64,000 nt of DNA, from NCBI RefSeq assembly GCF_037176765.1, contig NC_090034.1, forward strand, positions 22,088,875 to 22,152,874, written 5' to 3'. Below are positions 39,450-51,204 of this stretch, piece by piece. Position 1 is the first letter of the stretch; every line of letters starts with the position of its first letter. The stretch is from Anolis sagrei (lineage: Eukaryota > Chordata > Lepidosauria > Squamata > Anolidae). The position numbers and the translations under genes were made by a program. The notes under the pieces were generated by a model. The model searched no databases. It was not told the origin of the DNA and saw only the letters and a list, made by a program, of their open reading frames with translations.

Positions 39450-39699
39450 GGGCAACTCCTGGCATGCTTTTCCCAGCCAGACGGCTGCTGCTCCCGATCC
39501 TCCTGGGTCTGTCTTGAGATCTCCGCCCTGAGGCAGCTCCACGCCTTGGATGCCACTCCGATGGCCTTGCCTGCCTCCCTCCTCCCCGGATCCGGCTCCC
39601 TGCCCTACCCAGGCGGAACCGGTGCTTGCAAGAGGAAGGCCTTCCCGAGGCCAGGTGTCCCCTCCCTCTTCCAAACCCTTCATTTTCTCATTCTGATAA

Positions 39700-41100
39700 G
39701 ATTATACTCTGCACATGGTCAGAAGTGGCCTGACTATATCCCTGGCTCTCTTAATGAACTATGTCATCTCCACTGGATCCACCAAGGAGGAAGTGTGTTT
39801 GGTCTCACCTTGTCGCCCCCCCCCCCCCATCCATGCAAAGTGCTCCTGAGCACGTGCAGAGCACCTCATCGGCTCTTCAAACTCTAGGTGGAACATCATG
39901 AGCAAGGAAGCCCTTTCCAGAAGAGGCTCCTTAAATGTGTGTGTGTGTCCACAGGTAACTTTTGGCACACAAACCCAGTTGTCCAGCCCATCTGCCATCT
40001 GCTTGGCCATAAAATCTTGCAGGCAGAAAACCCATTATTTGTAGGTGTCCCACATGACAGCAACAAATCCAACAGGTGCTTCTGCCTCTTGAATTGGTTC
40101 CTTTGCCCTGTTTTGTCTGTGTGGTGACCAAAAGAGCCATTTGAGGGCAATATAGCTCTTTTTGATAAATAAACCTATGGCTACTCCTGGGCCCTGGCTG
40201 AATGCAAAATGGCCAAGATGCAGCAGTGAGGTTACGCTCTCTCAGCCTGAAAGGGAAGCAAGTGTAACCTGTTCCTGCTGAAGAAGCGTAGCCAAGAAAA
40301 CCCTAAGAAAGTTAACATGATTCTTTTCAAGTCAGTCTCAGGAGCAGACACGTGGAGGCTGAGAATTCTCTTTTGAATTAACCAAAAACACCATCTGATA
40401 CTTTCCGGGTTAGCAGAGGGGGGTGGGTGGGCTTTTAAGTAGCGGATCAGGGCCAAGGAGGAAGGGCCAAAACTCCTTTGGAAACAAATTTCCAACCAAC
40501 AGTGTTTCCTGGAAACTCCATTCTGGCAAGTTTAGATGCTGTTTTATCAGGAGAGGTTTCCTTGACGGAAAGAGAGGTTAAGGTTAACCACACAACTGAA
40601 AAGAGAGACCCCATGGACTTCCTGGGCACACCTTGCTAGCCAGAAATAGTCTTGCTATGGCACACAGAGGGGAAATGCCACTAACATTTCTTTATGACGA
40701 GAATGCACTGGCCAAGAGCAACTCTTTGGGAAGCAATTGCAGGCAAAAGCAGGATGCAGTTAGAAGAATATCTGTAAAGTGTACATAAGGGAGATTTTGG
40801 CACAGAGTTTGGAGCCACAGCAAAGATTCTGACTTGCAGGATACTTTTACCTGAATGAAATGCAGCAAAGTCCAGCTCCATTTGGCAAGAGAGCCCCCTC
40901 CCTAAACACATTATTTGCCCTCTTTGACGCAAAAAAGTTTCTTCTCTCTTCCCACCCCAGAAGAGGCAGACAGGCATTTTATTTTGAGTTTTCCATGTTT
41001 TGGCCTCAGAGCAACCCTCCAACTCATGCTTCACTCTCAAAAGGGAAAAGGCTATGCAATTGATCGGCGGCTGAACCAGGCAAAGGGAAGCAAAGCAGTT
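39700..41100. other. Intergenic gap between the ERN2 start and UBFD1 3' end
   Basis: I see no gene and almost no repeats here beyond a short poly(C) run near 39817 and (TG)n near 39937. The ERN2 promoter should lie just above 39450. Confidence 0.5.
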
Positions 41101-41103
41101 CAT

Positions 41104-44100
41104 TATCAAAGTTTAATATGGACATGGCTGATCAATCATACAGAACAGAACCAAGGCGGACAATAAACGGGATGCGGTTACACTTTGACACATTCCCAGC
41201 GGCGTGGCGGCGCTTAGCCCCCTCCCATCTGCATCCCCCCTTTTCCATTCCTCCTTTCCAGCTGCTCTGTAGAAGAAGCAAAATGAGACAGGAACATGGC
41301 TGGGGACACGCCAGAGCTCTATCCAGAGACTCAGAGGCACAATGGAAGGCCCTCCCCGACACACAGAAACAGCAGAGATGCAAACCACTTCCTGAAAGGG
41401 ATGCCAATGCAATATCCCACCCCTGGAAAACAGCCAAAGCCACGTGGAAACAGCAACCTGGATCTTGGCAGCTACCAAAGGCATAAAGGGGGGAAGCAAT
41501 CCTGCGCTTGTCCTTAAAGAGGGGACATTGGAGGGAATGAAGGCGTCTCAATGCAGGGCCCCAAAAGAGAAGGAGGCAAGGAGAGGGGGAGGAAACTCTA
41601 AGAAGGAAATGTGATAGGAATATTGCACCTGGGTGGAAAAAGGAACGTATTGCGAAATTCACCTCAAGACCTTGGGCCTGATGGCACTAAGGAACAGACC
41701 AAGGCCTACCCACAATTCAAGGACTGGGCCTGGTGACATTTCCCCTGGCCCTAGGCACTGGCTACAGCGACAAGGTTTCCTGAATCACCAAGTATTGCAT
41801 TTGCACAGAATAAGGAAGCGTCCCTTTTGCAGACATGACCTGGACCCAAGCGTAGGGTCCTCAAATGCAAAAGAGAGAGTAAAGGGGAGTGAAGAAGCAG
41901 TAAAACCACCCTCCCTTTCCCCATTCTTCTTCTCTAAAAATGTATGTCAGGGTCTGTGTGTCAAACGCAGGAAACAGAAACATTTCCTTCTGGCAGAGAG
42001 GGCTTTTTTTGCAGCAGGAGGACAGATCTGAACAAGATCCACTTCGGCCGAATGATTCAAGGATTCCCCGGCTGAAGCATGGCTGCCAGGTACGCCTTTT
42101 AATTCCCCAATGCCCTACAAGAGAGAATGTTCCTCCTGACGAAACAAATGAGTGCAGAAACAGTGCTGGCCGAGGCAAGAAAGGAAAGGCTATACGGCTC
42201 CTGGGAGGCCCCAACTGGAGCCAAATCAGGGCACCTCCGGACCAAATGCTACAGGAGGAATGCCACCAAAGATGCTGGGCTTATAGTTTGCATCACATTG
42301 CACAGGTTTTCACTCTCTCTAAGCTGAGGCATGTCCAAAGAGACTCGCTAGGCCCCAAAAGAGAACACAAAGCAGCACCCTAAAGCTCTAAAAGGAGGAC
42401 GAGGCACTCACGGAGAAAGGAGGAAAGAGAACAGTCATGGAGGGTCGCCAACCCACAAGGAAGGGCCTAACAGCCATACCATAGGTCTATTTGCATGATG
42501 ACAAGGCGGGACATGATGCCACGTTCCCCAGATCAGAATAGAATGGGGTCTGTTGGGCCTGGAGGAGCAGCTCACCAACATCTGGAGGGACTCAGCCTCC
42601 CTGCTACTGCCTTCCAGGGTTGGCGTGCAAAGTCCACAAAGGCAGGCTCACGGGAGCGGAAAGTGCCATCCATTTTGCCCTGTCAATAGCAAGGTAAGCT
42701 ACTAATACAAAGGCAAGAAGGGCTTTGAAAACATTTGAGACTCGAAGAGGATGGAAACGTGCCATTTTTCTGAACAAAGACAGATACTCTAGATTGGGTT
42801 TCCAGGGTTCACAGTGACTGTGGCGGATTGTTGTTGTTATTATGGCAGCTGGGCATAAGCTTGTTACTAAGAGGAGAAGATAAGGAGGGTTGTTGCAGCC
42901 ACATAACAGGAAGGTTCATACTACTACTACTATTACTAGTAGTAGTAGTAATAAACCAACCATCCGATTCAGGAGGAAGCCTCCAATCTGACTTGGGATC
43001 ACAACAGGCCTCACTTCTGAGTCAACAGGTCCAGGTCTGTATTGCTGGACACCCAGCAGATTGAGCAAATGGCTACTTTCTGGAGTCTGCCCTCCCTCAC
43101 AGGCTTGGCATAGTACCAACACAGTTAATATTTAAGATAAGTATGCCAAAAAGGAAAAAGAAGTCCTCAACCAGTAGAACTGGTTTAGCTTTGATAAGAA
43201 ACTACTGCCAATAATTCCATTTTCCCCAAGTGCATCATGGGAGTGGAAGGATAGTTGTTCTTTCTTATGGCTTCACAAGTTAGATGTATTTCAGGTATTT
43301 AGTCACCCGCCAATGTTTCAATAGAATGAAAGATGACTCTTATCAGTAGTTCTGGTCACCTACTGCTTGAGTCTGACACCAAAGAGAACAAAGGAAAGCT
43401 GAAGAAGGAAGACCAACTCAGCCCAAGAGGAAAGTAGAATGAAGGGATAACTCTAGGCCACACTCCTCAGGGCTGTTCCCATATAGCAACATGCACTTCT
43501 CTTGGACTAATAGGTCTCCCTTTCATTCATGTCCTTAATTTTATCTTCATGATCTCTGACTATGCTCGATAACACAGACAGGCAGGTGACTTCCTAGAGC
43601 TCCTTCCAATAAATCTACTGCTTTATGTCAGGATAAATAAACAATGGTTCAGCGCAGGAAAAGACACTGTCTGCTCTTTCATTCAAGTGCTGCAGGAAGA
43701 ACACAACTAATGCAGGAGTGACTGGGAAAATGCCACAGTTTTTGATAAAGACAGCACCCCTAGAATAAAAGCGGAGCCATTCACATTTACAGACTTTTCC
43801 CATCTCTTCCCAGAAAGGGAACAGAAGAATAGCTATTATTATTATTATAATAATTATCATTTATCAGAAAAGAATGATTGAGAGAGTGCCGCAGATACTG
43901 GGACGAAGCAAAATAAGGCCAATAGAAGAGCATAGAAAGCAAAAAGGAAAGGTGACAAGGCGGCTGCAAAGTGATCTGTTCCAAAAGAGAGATGGAGTCT
44001 AAAGGGGGAAAGGAAGTGGGTCAAGAAAAGGGCAAAAGGGAGCGGGCATAATATCTGTTTCCCCTCCAGCCATGACCCTTTTCTCAGTGACAGGAAGAAC

Positions 44101-44743
44101 TCCCTTGGCACCACTACTAGGAGTTAAAAAGAGTTGAGCACATCTTTGGGTTAAGAGAAGAGGGAAACGTTGCACCATCTTTCTACAATACAAGAAAAAC
44201 AAACCAAGAAAGATATGGCTTATGAGACCCCGAGTTTGCATACTGTTTCAAAGATTCTAAGGAGAGGGAGAAACCTATTCCCCAAAGCCTCGCTTGTCAC
44301 AAGCAAACAGCTCAAATCATAACAACGAACAGCGAAAAACAACGGTCTCGTGTTCAAATCATGTAGAAAGATCCACGGCAGTGTGTCGGCCTTTTCCTCG
44401 CAGAAGGGCGAGGCTTGGCAGAGTTAAAAGTGTATGACACACACTTCGTGGTTTGTGAATTTAAGATTTATTGATTTCCATCATGTTTGTTTTTAAATAG
44501 GGTCAAACGAAGCTGGCTGCAGAACAGGGGCGGCTGCTGTTCTCTTTCTTTCTTTTTTAAGTTAAAAATAAACTAATGGGGGGAGAGAGAGCGTGTCCCC
44601 ACCTCTGGCGTCCTCCCTGGCCCCTCTGGGATCGAATGGAGGCAGATGTCCCGGGATGACCCCCGTTCCAGGCCCCTCTCCCAGCAGTGTCTGTCCCTCG
44701 GTCCATGAGACGGTCCCCCCAGCGCCAGAGGTGAGGCGTGCCT
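41104..44743 (-). other. UBFD1: Probable long UBFD1 3' UTR
   Basis: The interval below the UBFD1 stop is unusually free of the repeats that fill the rest of the window, apart from small (TAG)n near 42920 and ATT runs near 43835. On the minus strand an AATAAA lies at about 44467-44472 and an ATTAAA at about 41112-41117. A short or a long 3' UTR would fit. This is inferred from repeat depletion and signals only. Confidence 0.45.
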
Positions 44744-47700
44744 TCAAAAGAACTGCCACTTGCCCAGCACGGTGTCCTTGATGGCATCCACGTATTGGGT
44801 GGGGACCCAGTAGACCCAGTAGTAGGAGGCTTCCGTCGGCCCCAGCTGGAAGGCCTGGAAGGAGAAGGAGGAGAGGCAGCCAGAGGAGGAAATGGGGCAG
44901 GCCGAGGGCTATCTGACCAATGAGGAAGAGGAGCAGAAGCTTCCTCTAGAGCTCAACACTTTAGCATGTTTATGATCAACTTTGGGGGAAATGACCCAGG
45001 ATGTTGGAAGTTGTAGTTCACCCACAATCAAAAAGCACAGTGAACCCAGACCAAACTTGGCACACATCACCACAAAAAACAACTTTAAGAACTGGCAAGA
45101 TAGGTGTGAGGGGTTACCCAGGATGTTGGGAGTGCTGGAATTCAACCCCACCCTGCCCAAGTCTCCAGTCCTCAACAAGTAGTTAGTTTAGTACAAACTA
45201 AGGGTTTCCCTTCCCCAATGTCTCTTGAATGACAGTTGAGAATCTAGCTATTTTTTCTCTCTCTGTGTTTCTACTCTCATTCTGATTGGTTGTGTAGAAT
45301 GGCTACTTTTCTACTGTAAGTCTTTTAAAATCTGAGTTCTGTTTTTTACATCTGTATATGTGCTGTGTGCTTTGAGATCTCTCTCTGCTTGTGTGTCAGG
45401 AGAGATGTAGTGCTTGGGTCTCTTAAAACCTTAGACGAAATGGGTGTTAGAGTAGCTCAGACCCAGTTCTTTAACTATTAAGAAATGCAGTTATTTTTAT
45501 TATTGTAAATAAACCGTTTGCGGTTATTAAGATTGGACTCTGCATCTTTGCCTGCCTAAGCTCTAAATTCTTGACAGCCACAACCAATGACACTTCATGC
45601 TTTGCTGTTGATCAACTTTTAGTATCCTGTTTGTATTTTGGATGCTCTTCTTATTTTTGGGTAGTTTTCCCTAACAGGGAGTTGTTGTTCACCCATGTCC
45701 AGAGCAATGTAAACCTCACCAGTGATGGATCTGGATTAAACTTGGCAAGCAGACCCTCCATTACCAACTTAAAATACTGATGGGGTTTGGGGGCAATGAC
45801 AGATGATGATGGTGAGAATTGCAGTGACAAATGTACAGTATACATTATGACAGACCTAAGACGGCTTGCAATTCTGTAAGGCCCCTTACCATCATGTGAT
45901 AATCCTCATGTCCTTCAATGGGTTCGCTCACCACATTCTTGATGGACCCCATCGGTAACTTCTCTGTCCTTTCTGCAAGGAAGTAAGACAACCAGACATC
46001 TTATGCTTTCTTTGTGTCTCAGTTTGGGAGCTCCTAGTACCTCGTGGAAGAGGCAAGGTGGGAAACAGTTTCCCTAAATGGCATGCAGTGTGCTCCACAT
46101 CTGTCTGTATCCAGCCCCCATCATCCTCAGAAGAGCAAAAGGAAAACATAGTCTGTGGCAGCCATCTAAATGAAGTTTCTGGGGTAGAACAACTACTTTC
46201 AAAGTATGCACCACACAATTAACCAGAAAAAAAATAATCCTTTCAAACCAGGAACAGATTTTTTCAAATTTTGTTACATAGAGTTGTTATTGATATATAG
46301 TGCTATTTATTTAGTGGCATGACAACTCAGAAATAAAAAAAATTAAACAATCAATCAGTCAATTTGGCAAAGACAGGAAAGAGGCTTTCAGAGGCAGGTG
46401 CAGTCTTTAAAATGTCAAAAAGGTTCTGATCAAAATCATAACGTGAACTCCAGCCATCAGAACTTCCACATATTGCTCACAGACCACAACAAGACACAGT
46501 GAAAGACCCAGCCAAGAGACATTGTTACAAATCCAGGGACATTTAGATACCTGTAAGGAGTCTCCTGCAAAGCAACAAATGCAGTATTTGCTTCCCCACA
46601 AAGATATGTGTCTCAAGAGCTGAAAGGACAGACTCAGAAGCCCTCACCTTTAGTGCCAATCCAGAGCTGATCCTGTTCTAGTTTAAAGGTGAGCCGGACT
46701 TTTCCACCAGACTTGTTGTACATGCCCGATAAAGGGACAGTTGGCAGTCGTTCCTGAAGAGGCAAAGAACAGAGATCAATCAGGAACAAACCAAACAGCT
46801 GCTTGCTCTGCAATCACAAAAACCATTATCCTTTGTTTTGTCGGCAGAAAAGGAAGAACTCAGAAACAAAAGCTGGCCTTGGCACTTACCTGGGCACCTT
46901 TGACAGAAGGCATCACGTCGTCCGGTTTGCCTTTATCTAATACTTTCCTGTGTTGCTGTAACAAAGAAGAAATCAAAATTGAAATTCAGTTGGAACTCAG
47001 GCCCGTTCCACACAGCTGAATAAAATCCCACATTATCTGTTTTGAACTGGAATATATGGCAGCGTGGACTCAGATAATCCAGTTCAAAGTATTGTGGGAT
47101 TTTCTGCCTTGATATTCTGGGTTATATGGCTGTGTGGAAGGCCCTCAGAAGGACTGCCCTTCTGCCCAGATGACAGAGCCTACATGAGTGGTTTACCAAT
47201 TGCAGCAGACAGACTTTTGAGAATGAGAGACATGATATCTAAAATTAGAAGATACTTTGTTATATCTCACTTGTGCAATCTAAAACTAGCTGAGAAGTAT
47301 ATTCCCTTTATCAACAACCTCTTCTAAACAGCATGGGGATTTTGAACTGTCTTTAATATTGTGGTCCCTATTCTCAAGACAAACTATTAGAAAGCATCAA
47401 AGAGGATCCACAGTACAGAGAAATATCCAAAGAACAAATGAATTCGCAAAGAAATATTTCGACTTTGATAGTATATACTTTGTAATATTTCTTCATTGGC
47501 AATGCTTCAGTTTTGTCAACAGTGAAATGTTTCACATGAAGAAAAATAGGTATCACCATTTGCTAGCACTTTGTAAACATTTCCACTGAATTAATTAAGA
47601 TCACACAAAAGTCAGCAATATTTTACTTTACAATGCCATTTACTAAGGAAGTGTGATAGCTACTTTCTCTGAAGTCAAAGAAGTATTTCAGATGCCAACT

Positions 47701-50700
47701 CAGTCACAAATATGCTGACACTTTGGAGGAACATATTATTAGTATGATTTTTAACTTTACTTATATCCTGCCTTTCTCTACATTGAGACTCAAAGTGGCT
47801 AACAACTAAACAATTGACTAACAACAAAAACAAAGCAATTTTAAAAACACTTAAATATTAGTGGTTGGATATACAGTTAAAGTACAATTAAAGTACATAC
47901 ATACAATAAATAAAAAAAAATACATATAAAACTCCCCCCCCCCCAAGTATCTCTTTTCCCTGTCTGTTTCCCCAGACGTAAAACTGGAAAAGCAATTTAC
48001 TCTGCAAGTCTGTGACCATAATGACCCGAGAGATCAAACGCTTCAGGACAACTTGCCACTGCATCAGCACATAAGCGGAAGGGCTTCTTGTCTAACCAGT
48101 TGAACGACCAAACTTTCTATGTTTTACACAGCAAACCAGGCACAATTACAAGCCAACCCGCCCAGGCCAGAGATCGACCCACCTTTTGTCTGCAGAGAGG
48201 TTCCTTTTTACTCTCTTCTGGCTTCACTTCCTGTTGCGCGGCATCCTTTGGCGTGTTCACGGCCAGGACATCGTTGATCGTTGAGCCGACCACCATGATT
48301 TTGGCTCCGCTGATGACCTTGATTTCCCGCAATGTCTTCTCCTCTGGCACCAGTCCTTTGAACATGACCTTTTGCATGGCGGGCGGGAGGCCTGGCAAAG
48401 AAGGGACCGACAGGGGTTGGACTTAATGTCTCTTGGAAGTGAAGGTCAGCAGAACGGCCTCTCAGGGAGGCACAAAAAAGCTCACCTGTGAGCGAGTGGA
48501 TCTTCTGCTTCAGGTCCGCCCCTGTGCTGTCCAGCGGGAACTTCAAGTCGTACTTGTTTTTGTTCCAGATTATTTTGAGTTCGACCAGTTCTTTCTCTGT
48601 ATCGGCTTCCCCTCCATTGCTGACAGAGTCTGGGGGGTCACCAGAGGGCTTCTCTGGCAGTTGCTCAGCCTGAAGGGAGTTGTTTGGGCTACTGTCCCTA
48701 CAGCTTAAAGATGGATCCTGGGTCTCCGGGTCCATGCTGGCGTCTTCTGAATCTGGGAAGGAGAGGAACAAATGACCACAACATCCAGAACAGAAGCTTA
48801 ATCTGTTTCCTTCCTGCCATTCCCTTTCCCTTCTTATTTAGATTGTAAGTTTGATGGCAAATTCACTATTTCATAAACTGATAAGACCACTTAAAAACAG
48901 AATGAATGCAATGCTAAATGCATACAAACAAGGGTAAAAATGCTGCAAATATAATAATACAAAGCAATACAAGGCAAGTTATAATAAAATAATTGAAATT
49001 CACTATTTGTAAGATGATCTGAGAGCCTTTGTGGCTGAAGAATGGGGTACAAATCCTCACAAATAAATGAAATAATTAAAGAGCAGGGTATAAATCCTCT
49101 AAACCGGTGTTTCTCAAAGGACCCTTTTACACAGTTATATAAAATCCAGATTATCTGCTTTGATCTGGATTATCTGGCAGTGTAGACACGGATAATCCAG
49201 TTCGAAGAAGACAATGTGAATTACCTGACTTGATATTCTGGATTATATGGCAGTGTAGAAGGGGCCAAATTGTGTTCCTCCAGGTGTTTCGGACTTCAGT
49301 TCCCAGAAATCCCAAACAGTTTACCAGCTGTATTGTCAAAGGCTTTCATGGCCGGAATCACTGGGTTGTTGTAGGTCATGTTCGAATCTAGAACATGGCC
49401 ATATAGCCCGAAAAACCTACAACAACCCAGTTTACCAGCTGTTAGAAATTGTGGGGGCTGAAGTCAAAAACACCTGGAGGAGCCCAGTTTCAGAAACACT
49501 GCACTAAAAAAAATAAATACAATATCACAGTATAAATACTGTAAACCAGTGGTTCCAACTTTTTTTACCCTGCACCACCTAAGCATCTTTAAAAAAAAAC
49601 AACCCTTGTGACATATAAGTATTATTCCAAAAGGGAACTTCAGTTTATTCATATGGAAGAAGTCAAAATTAATTTAATTTATTTGGGCATTTCTATAACA
49701 ATAGATAAAACATAACAGCATAAATAACACATTAAAATAATCCCAAGTTAGTCCTTGTCGGACATAAAATTACCAAAAAATGATTAAAAACATTCTAAAA
49801 TGTCCAGGAAGGTAAAATATAATTAAAAAGTGCAGGCCCCAGACTTCTGACAGCTTAGTTAAAAGCTATTCCACATAGGAACATTTTCAAGGTTTTCCTC
49901 AAGGCTAAGAGGGTGGGGGCTGCTCCTATCGCTTCTGGCAAAGTGCTCCACAGTTTGGGTGCCACGCCCGAGAATGTGCCATCTCTAGCTAATTTTAAAT
50001 GATGGCCGTCCCTAAACTGAGTTGATTGGAGTGTTTGACTACTTGATCTTAATAATCTACCCGGTTTATATGGTAGGACACGATGACTTAAGTATCCAGG
50101 ACCTAATTGGCTATTAACCTGGTCCAAACAAACCTCCAAAGAATTTGGCATCCACGGAAGAGAAAAAGAAAGAAACAGTTGAAGTATCGAGGAAGAAATC
50201 ACTAAGGAAGTGTTGAAAATTAATATGCCAGGAATGGGCAAACTTTGGCCCTCCGGTGTTTTGGACTCCAACTCCTAGAACTCCTAACAGCCGGTAGGCT
50301 GCTACGAGTTCTGGGAGTTGGAGTCCAAAACACCGGAGGGCCAAAGTTTGCCTATGCCTGCTTCTAAACAAATAAATAAAACAAGAGAAAAACAGGGTAT
50401 AAACCAGGCATGGGCAAACTTCGACCCTCCAGGTGTTTTGGACTTCAACTCCCACAATTCCTAACAGGAATGTTAGAAAGTGTGGGAGTTGAAGTCCAAA
50501 ACACCTGGAGAGCCAAAGTTTGCCCATGCCTGGTACAAATCCTCCATGCAAATAAATAGAAAGACAGCTGACTGGCAAGGCCAGGGCCTTTGCCCCTGAT
50601 GTATAACGTGCTTCTCTGCTTTGGTTGCCTCCATTAGCAGCCATGTAAGGCCTTTAGGTCCTTCGAGGAGGAAGCAGACCGTGGCCTGGGATTCAGGCCT

Positions 50701-50943
50701 CTTCGCGGTGGGCTAAATGCCCTCTGACACCCCTTTGAACTGCTCTGCAGCCCTGGGAGTTGTAGTTCGACAAGGTCTGGCGCCTCTTCCGCCTGAGAGG
50801 GCCGCTGCCTCCCCAAACTAGAGCTCCCAGGACCCCGCCCCGGCTCCCTCCCTGCTTGCCGCCCCGCGGTGGCTCCTCTCCTCCTCCTTGGCCTCCTTCT
50901 CACCGGGAGAACCGGACGCAGAGGAGGCGGCGGCGGCGGCCAT
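44744..50943 (-). CDS. UBFD1: Ubiquitin-like domain protein UBFD1, 7 coding exons, complete
   Basis: Conserved protein with one ubiquitin-like domain; its biochemical role is poorly defined, and it has been linked to NF-kappaB regulation. Exons (5' to 3'): 50943-50904, 48752-48486, 48391-48183, 46955-46890, 46753-46648, 45972-45890, 44854-44744. All junctions are GT-AG and in phase, giving 293 codons (human about 309). Seen: an Ala/Ser-rich start, an acidic low-complexity region, the ubiquitin-like fold from ELVELKIIWNK through GLVPEEKTLREIKVISGAKI (about 68-140), and a C-terminal domain with SGMYNKSGGKVRLTFKLEQ and ASYYWVYWVPTQYVDAIKDT ending in Phe-Phe. The C-terminal part is nearly the same as the human one as I recall it. 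The N-terminal linker is shorter than in human. It is head to head with EARS2, with 261 bp between start codons. Confidence 0.96.
44985..45800. mobile_element. Unclassified reptile repeat split by a putative solo LTR
   Basis: Flanking parts (44985-45180 and 45655-45800) both hold GTTGTAGTTCACCC/GTTGTTGTTCACCC and CCAAACTTGGCA/TTAAACTTGGCA. The putative solo LTR is about 45220-45576: it starts TGTC, ends GACA and has AATAAA near 45508. No clear target duplication was found, so the LTR call is tentative. It would be a fossil with no coding part. Lies in UBFD1 intron 6. Confidence 0.4.
46999..47146. mobile_element. Palindromic MITE, family B, complete
   Basis: Inverted halves start GCCCGTTCCACACAGCTG and end GGCTGTGTGGAAGGCCC. 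Inside, AATCCCACATTATCTG pairs with its inverted form. Lies in UBFD1 intron 3. Confidence 0.75.
47150..48180. other. UBFD1 intron 3, mostly unique with a reversed L2-like tail
   Basis: No gene seen. At 47735-47900 the phrase TATATCCTGCCTTTCTC...GACTCAAAGTGGC resembles the inverted 3' end of an L2-like LINE. A poly(C) run lies near 47935. Confidence 0.45.
49121..49266. mobile_element. Palindromic MITE, family B, complete
   Basis: From CCCTTTTACACAGTTATATA to GCAGTGTAGAAGGGGCC, with AAATCCAGATTATCTGCTTT inverted inside. It abuts a family A copy directly. Confidence 0.75.
49265..49500. mobile_element. MITE family A split by a Penelope-like foldback element
   Basis: Family A halves lie at 49265-49331 and 49428-49500. 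The insert is 49332-49427, flanked by a perfect 15-bp duplication CAGTTTACCAGCTGT (49317-49331 and 49428-49442). The insert carries GGCTTTCATGGCCGGAATCA, CTGGGTTGTTGTAGG and AACATGGCCATATAGCCCG but lacks the GAAACGTC core. Confidence 0.8.
49690..50115 (-). mobile_element. L2-like LINE 3' part
   Basis: The minus strand reads a LINE ORF2 end, RDGTFSGVAPKLWSTLPEAI and LALRKTLKMFLCGIAF. The left side (49690-49850) is the AT-rich 3' region. Lies in UBFD1 intron 1. Confidence 0.7.
50228..50538. mobile_element. Two adjacent palindromic MITEs of family A
   Basis: Copies lie at 50228-50362 and 50404-50538, each with TTTTGGACT(C/T)CAACTCC and its inverted partner. They are separated by about 40 bp of AAATAAATAAAA-type sequence. 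Confidence 0.8.
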
Positions 50944-51204
50944 GATGATTGTGTACAACCCAGCCGCGGGGCATGATGGGAAAAAGCGCCTCGCCGCCCC
51001 GATTGGCCCTCGCCGGCCGCCGTAGCCCGCCTCTTCCGCTCCTTGGCCAGCCTTGGTGGCTTCCCAAGCTCATGTGTCAAAGAGGCGCGGCGCCTTTAAG
51101 AATCACCCCGCCCCTCGCTCGGATTGGAGCCAATCACTGACGATAGGGGGCGGAGCCATCCTTAAAGGCGCCGCGCCGATTTCTGAGCCTCTCGTGGAAG
51201 TGCA
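50944..51204. promoter_or_regulatory. Bidirectional promoter of UBFD1 and EARS2
   Basis: The GC- and CpG-rich interval lies between two divergent start codons. It contains a perfect 17-bp inverted repeat (GGCGCGGCGCCTTTAAG at 51084-51100; its complement at 51161-51177). Between the arms lie the palindrome ATTGGAGCCAAT (51123-51134), which is a back-to-back NF-Y/CCAAT pair, and a GC box GGGGCGGAGC near 51148. Another ATTGG lies near 51002 on the UBFD1 side. Transcription starts cannot be placed from sequence. Confidence 0.75.

Noticed and set aside
39450-39683. Upstream in-frame ATG for ERN2 at 39683
   Set aside because: It would add about 78 low-complexity residues before the signal peptide; the ATG at 39449 gives a normal secretory N-terminus.
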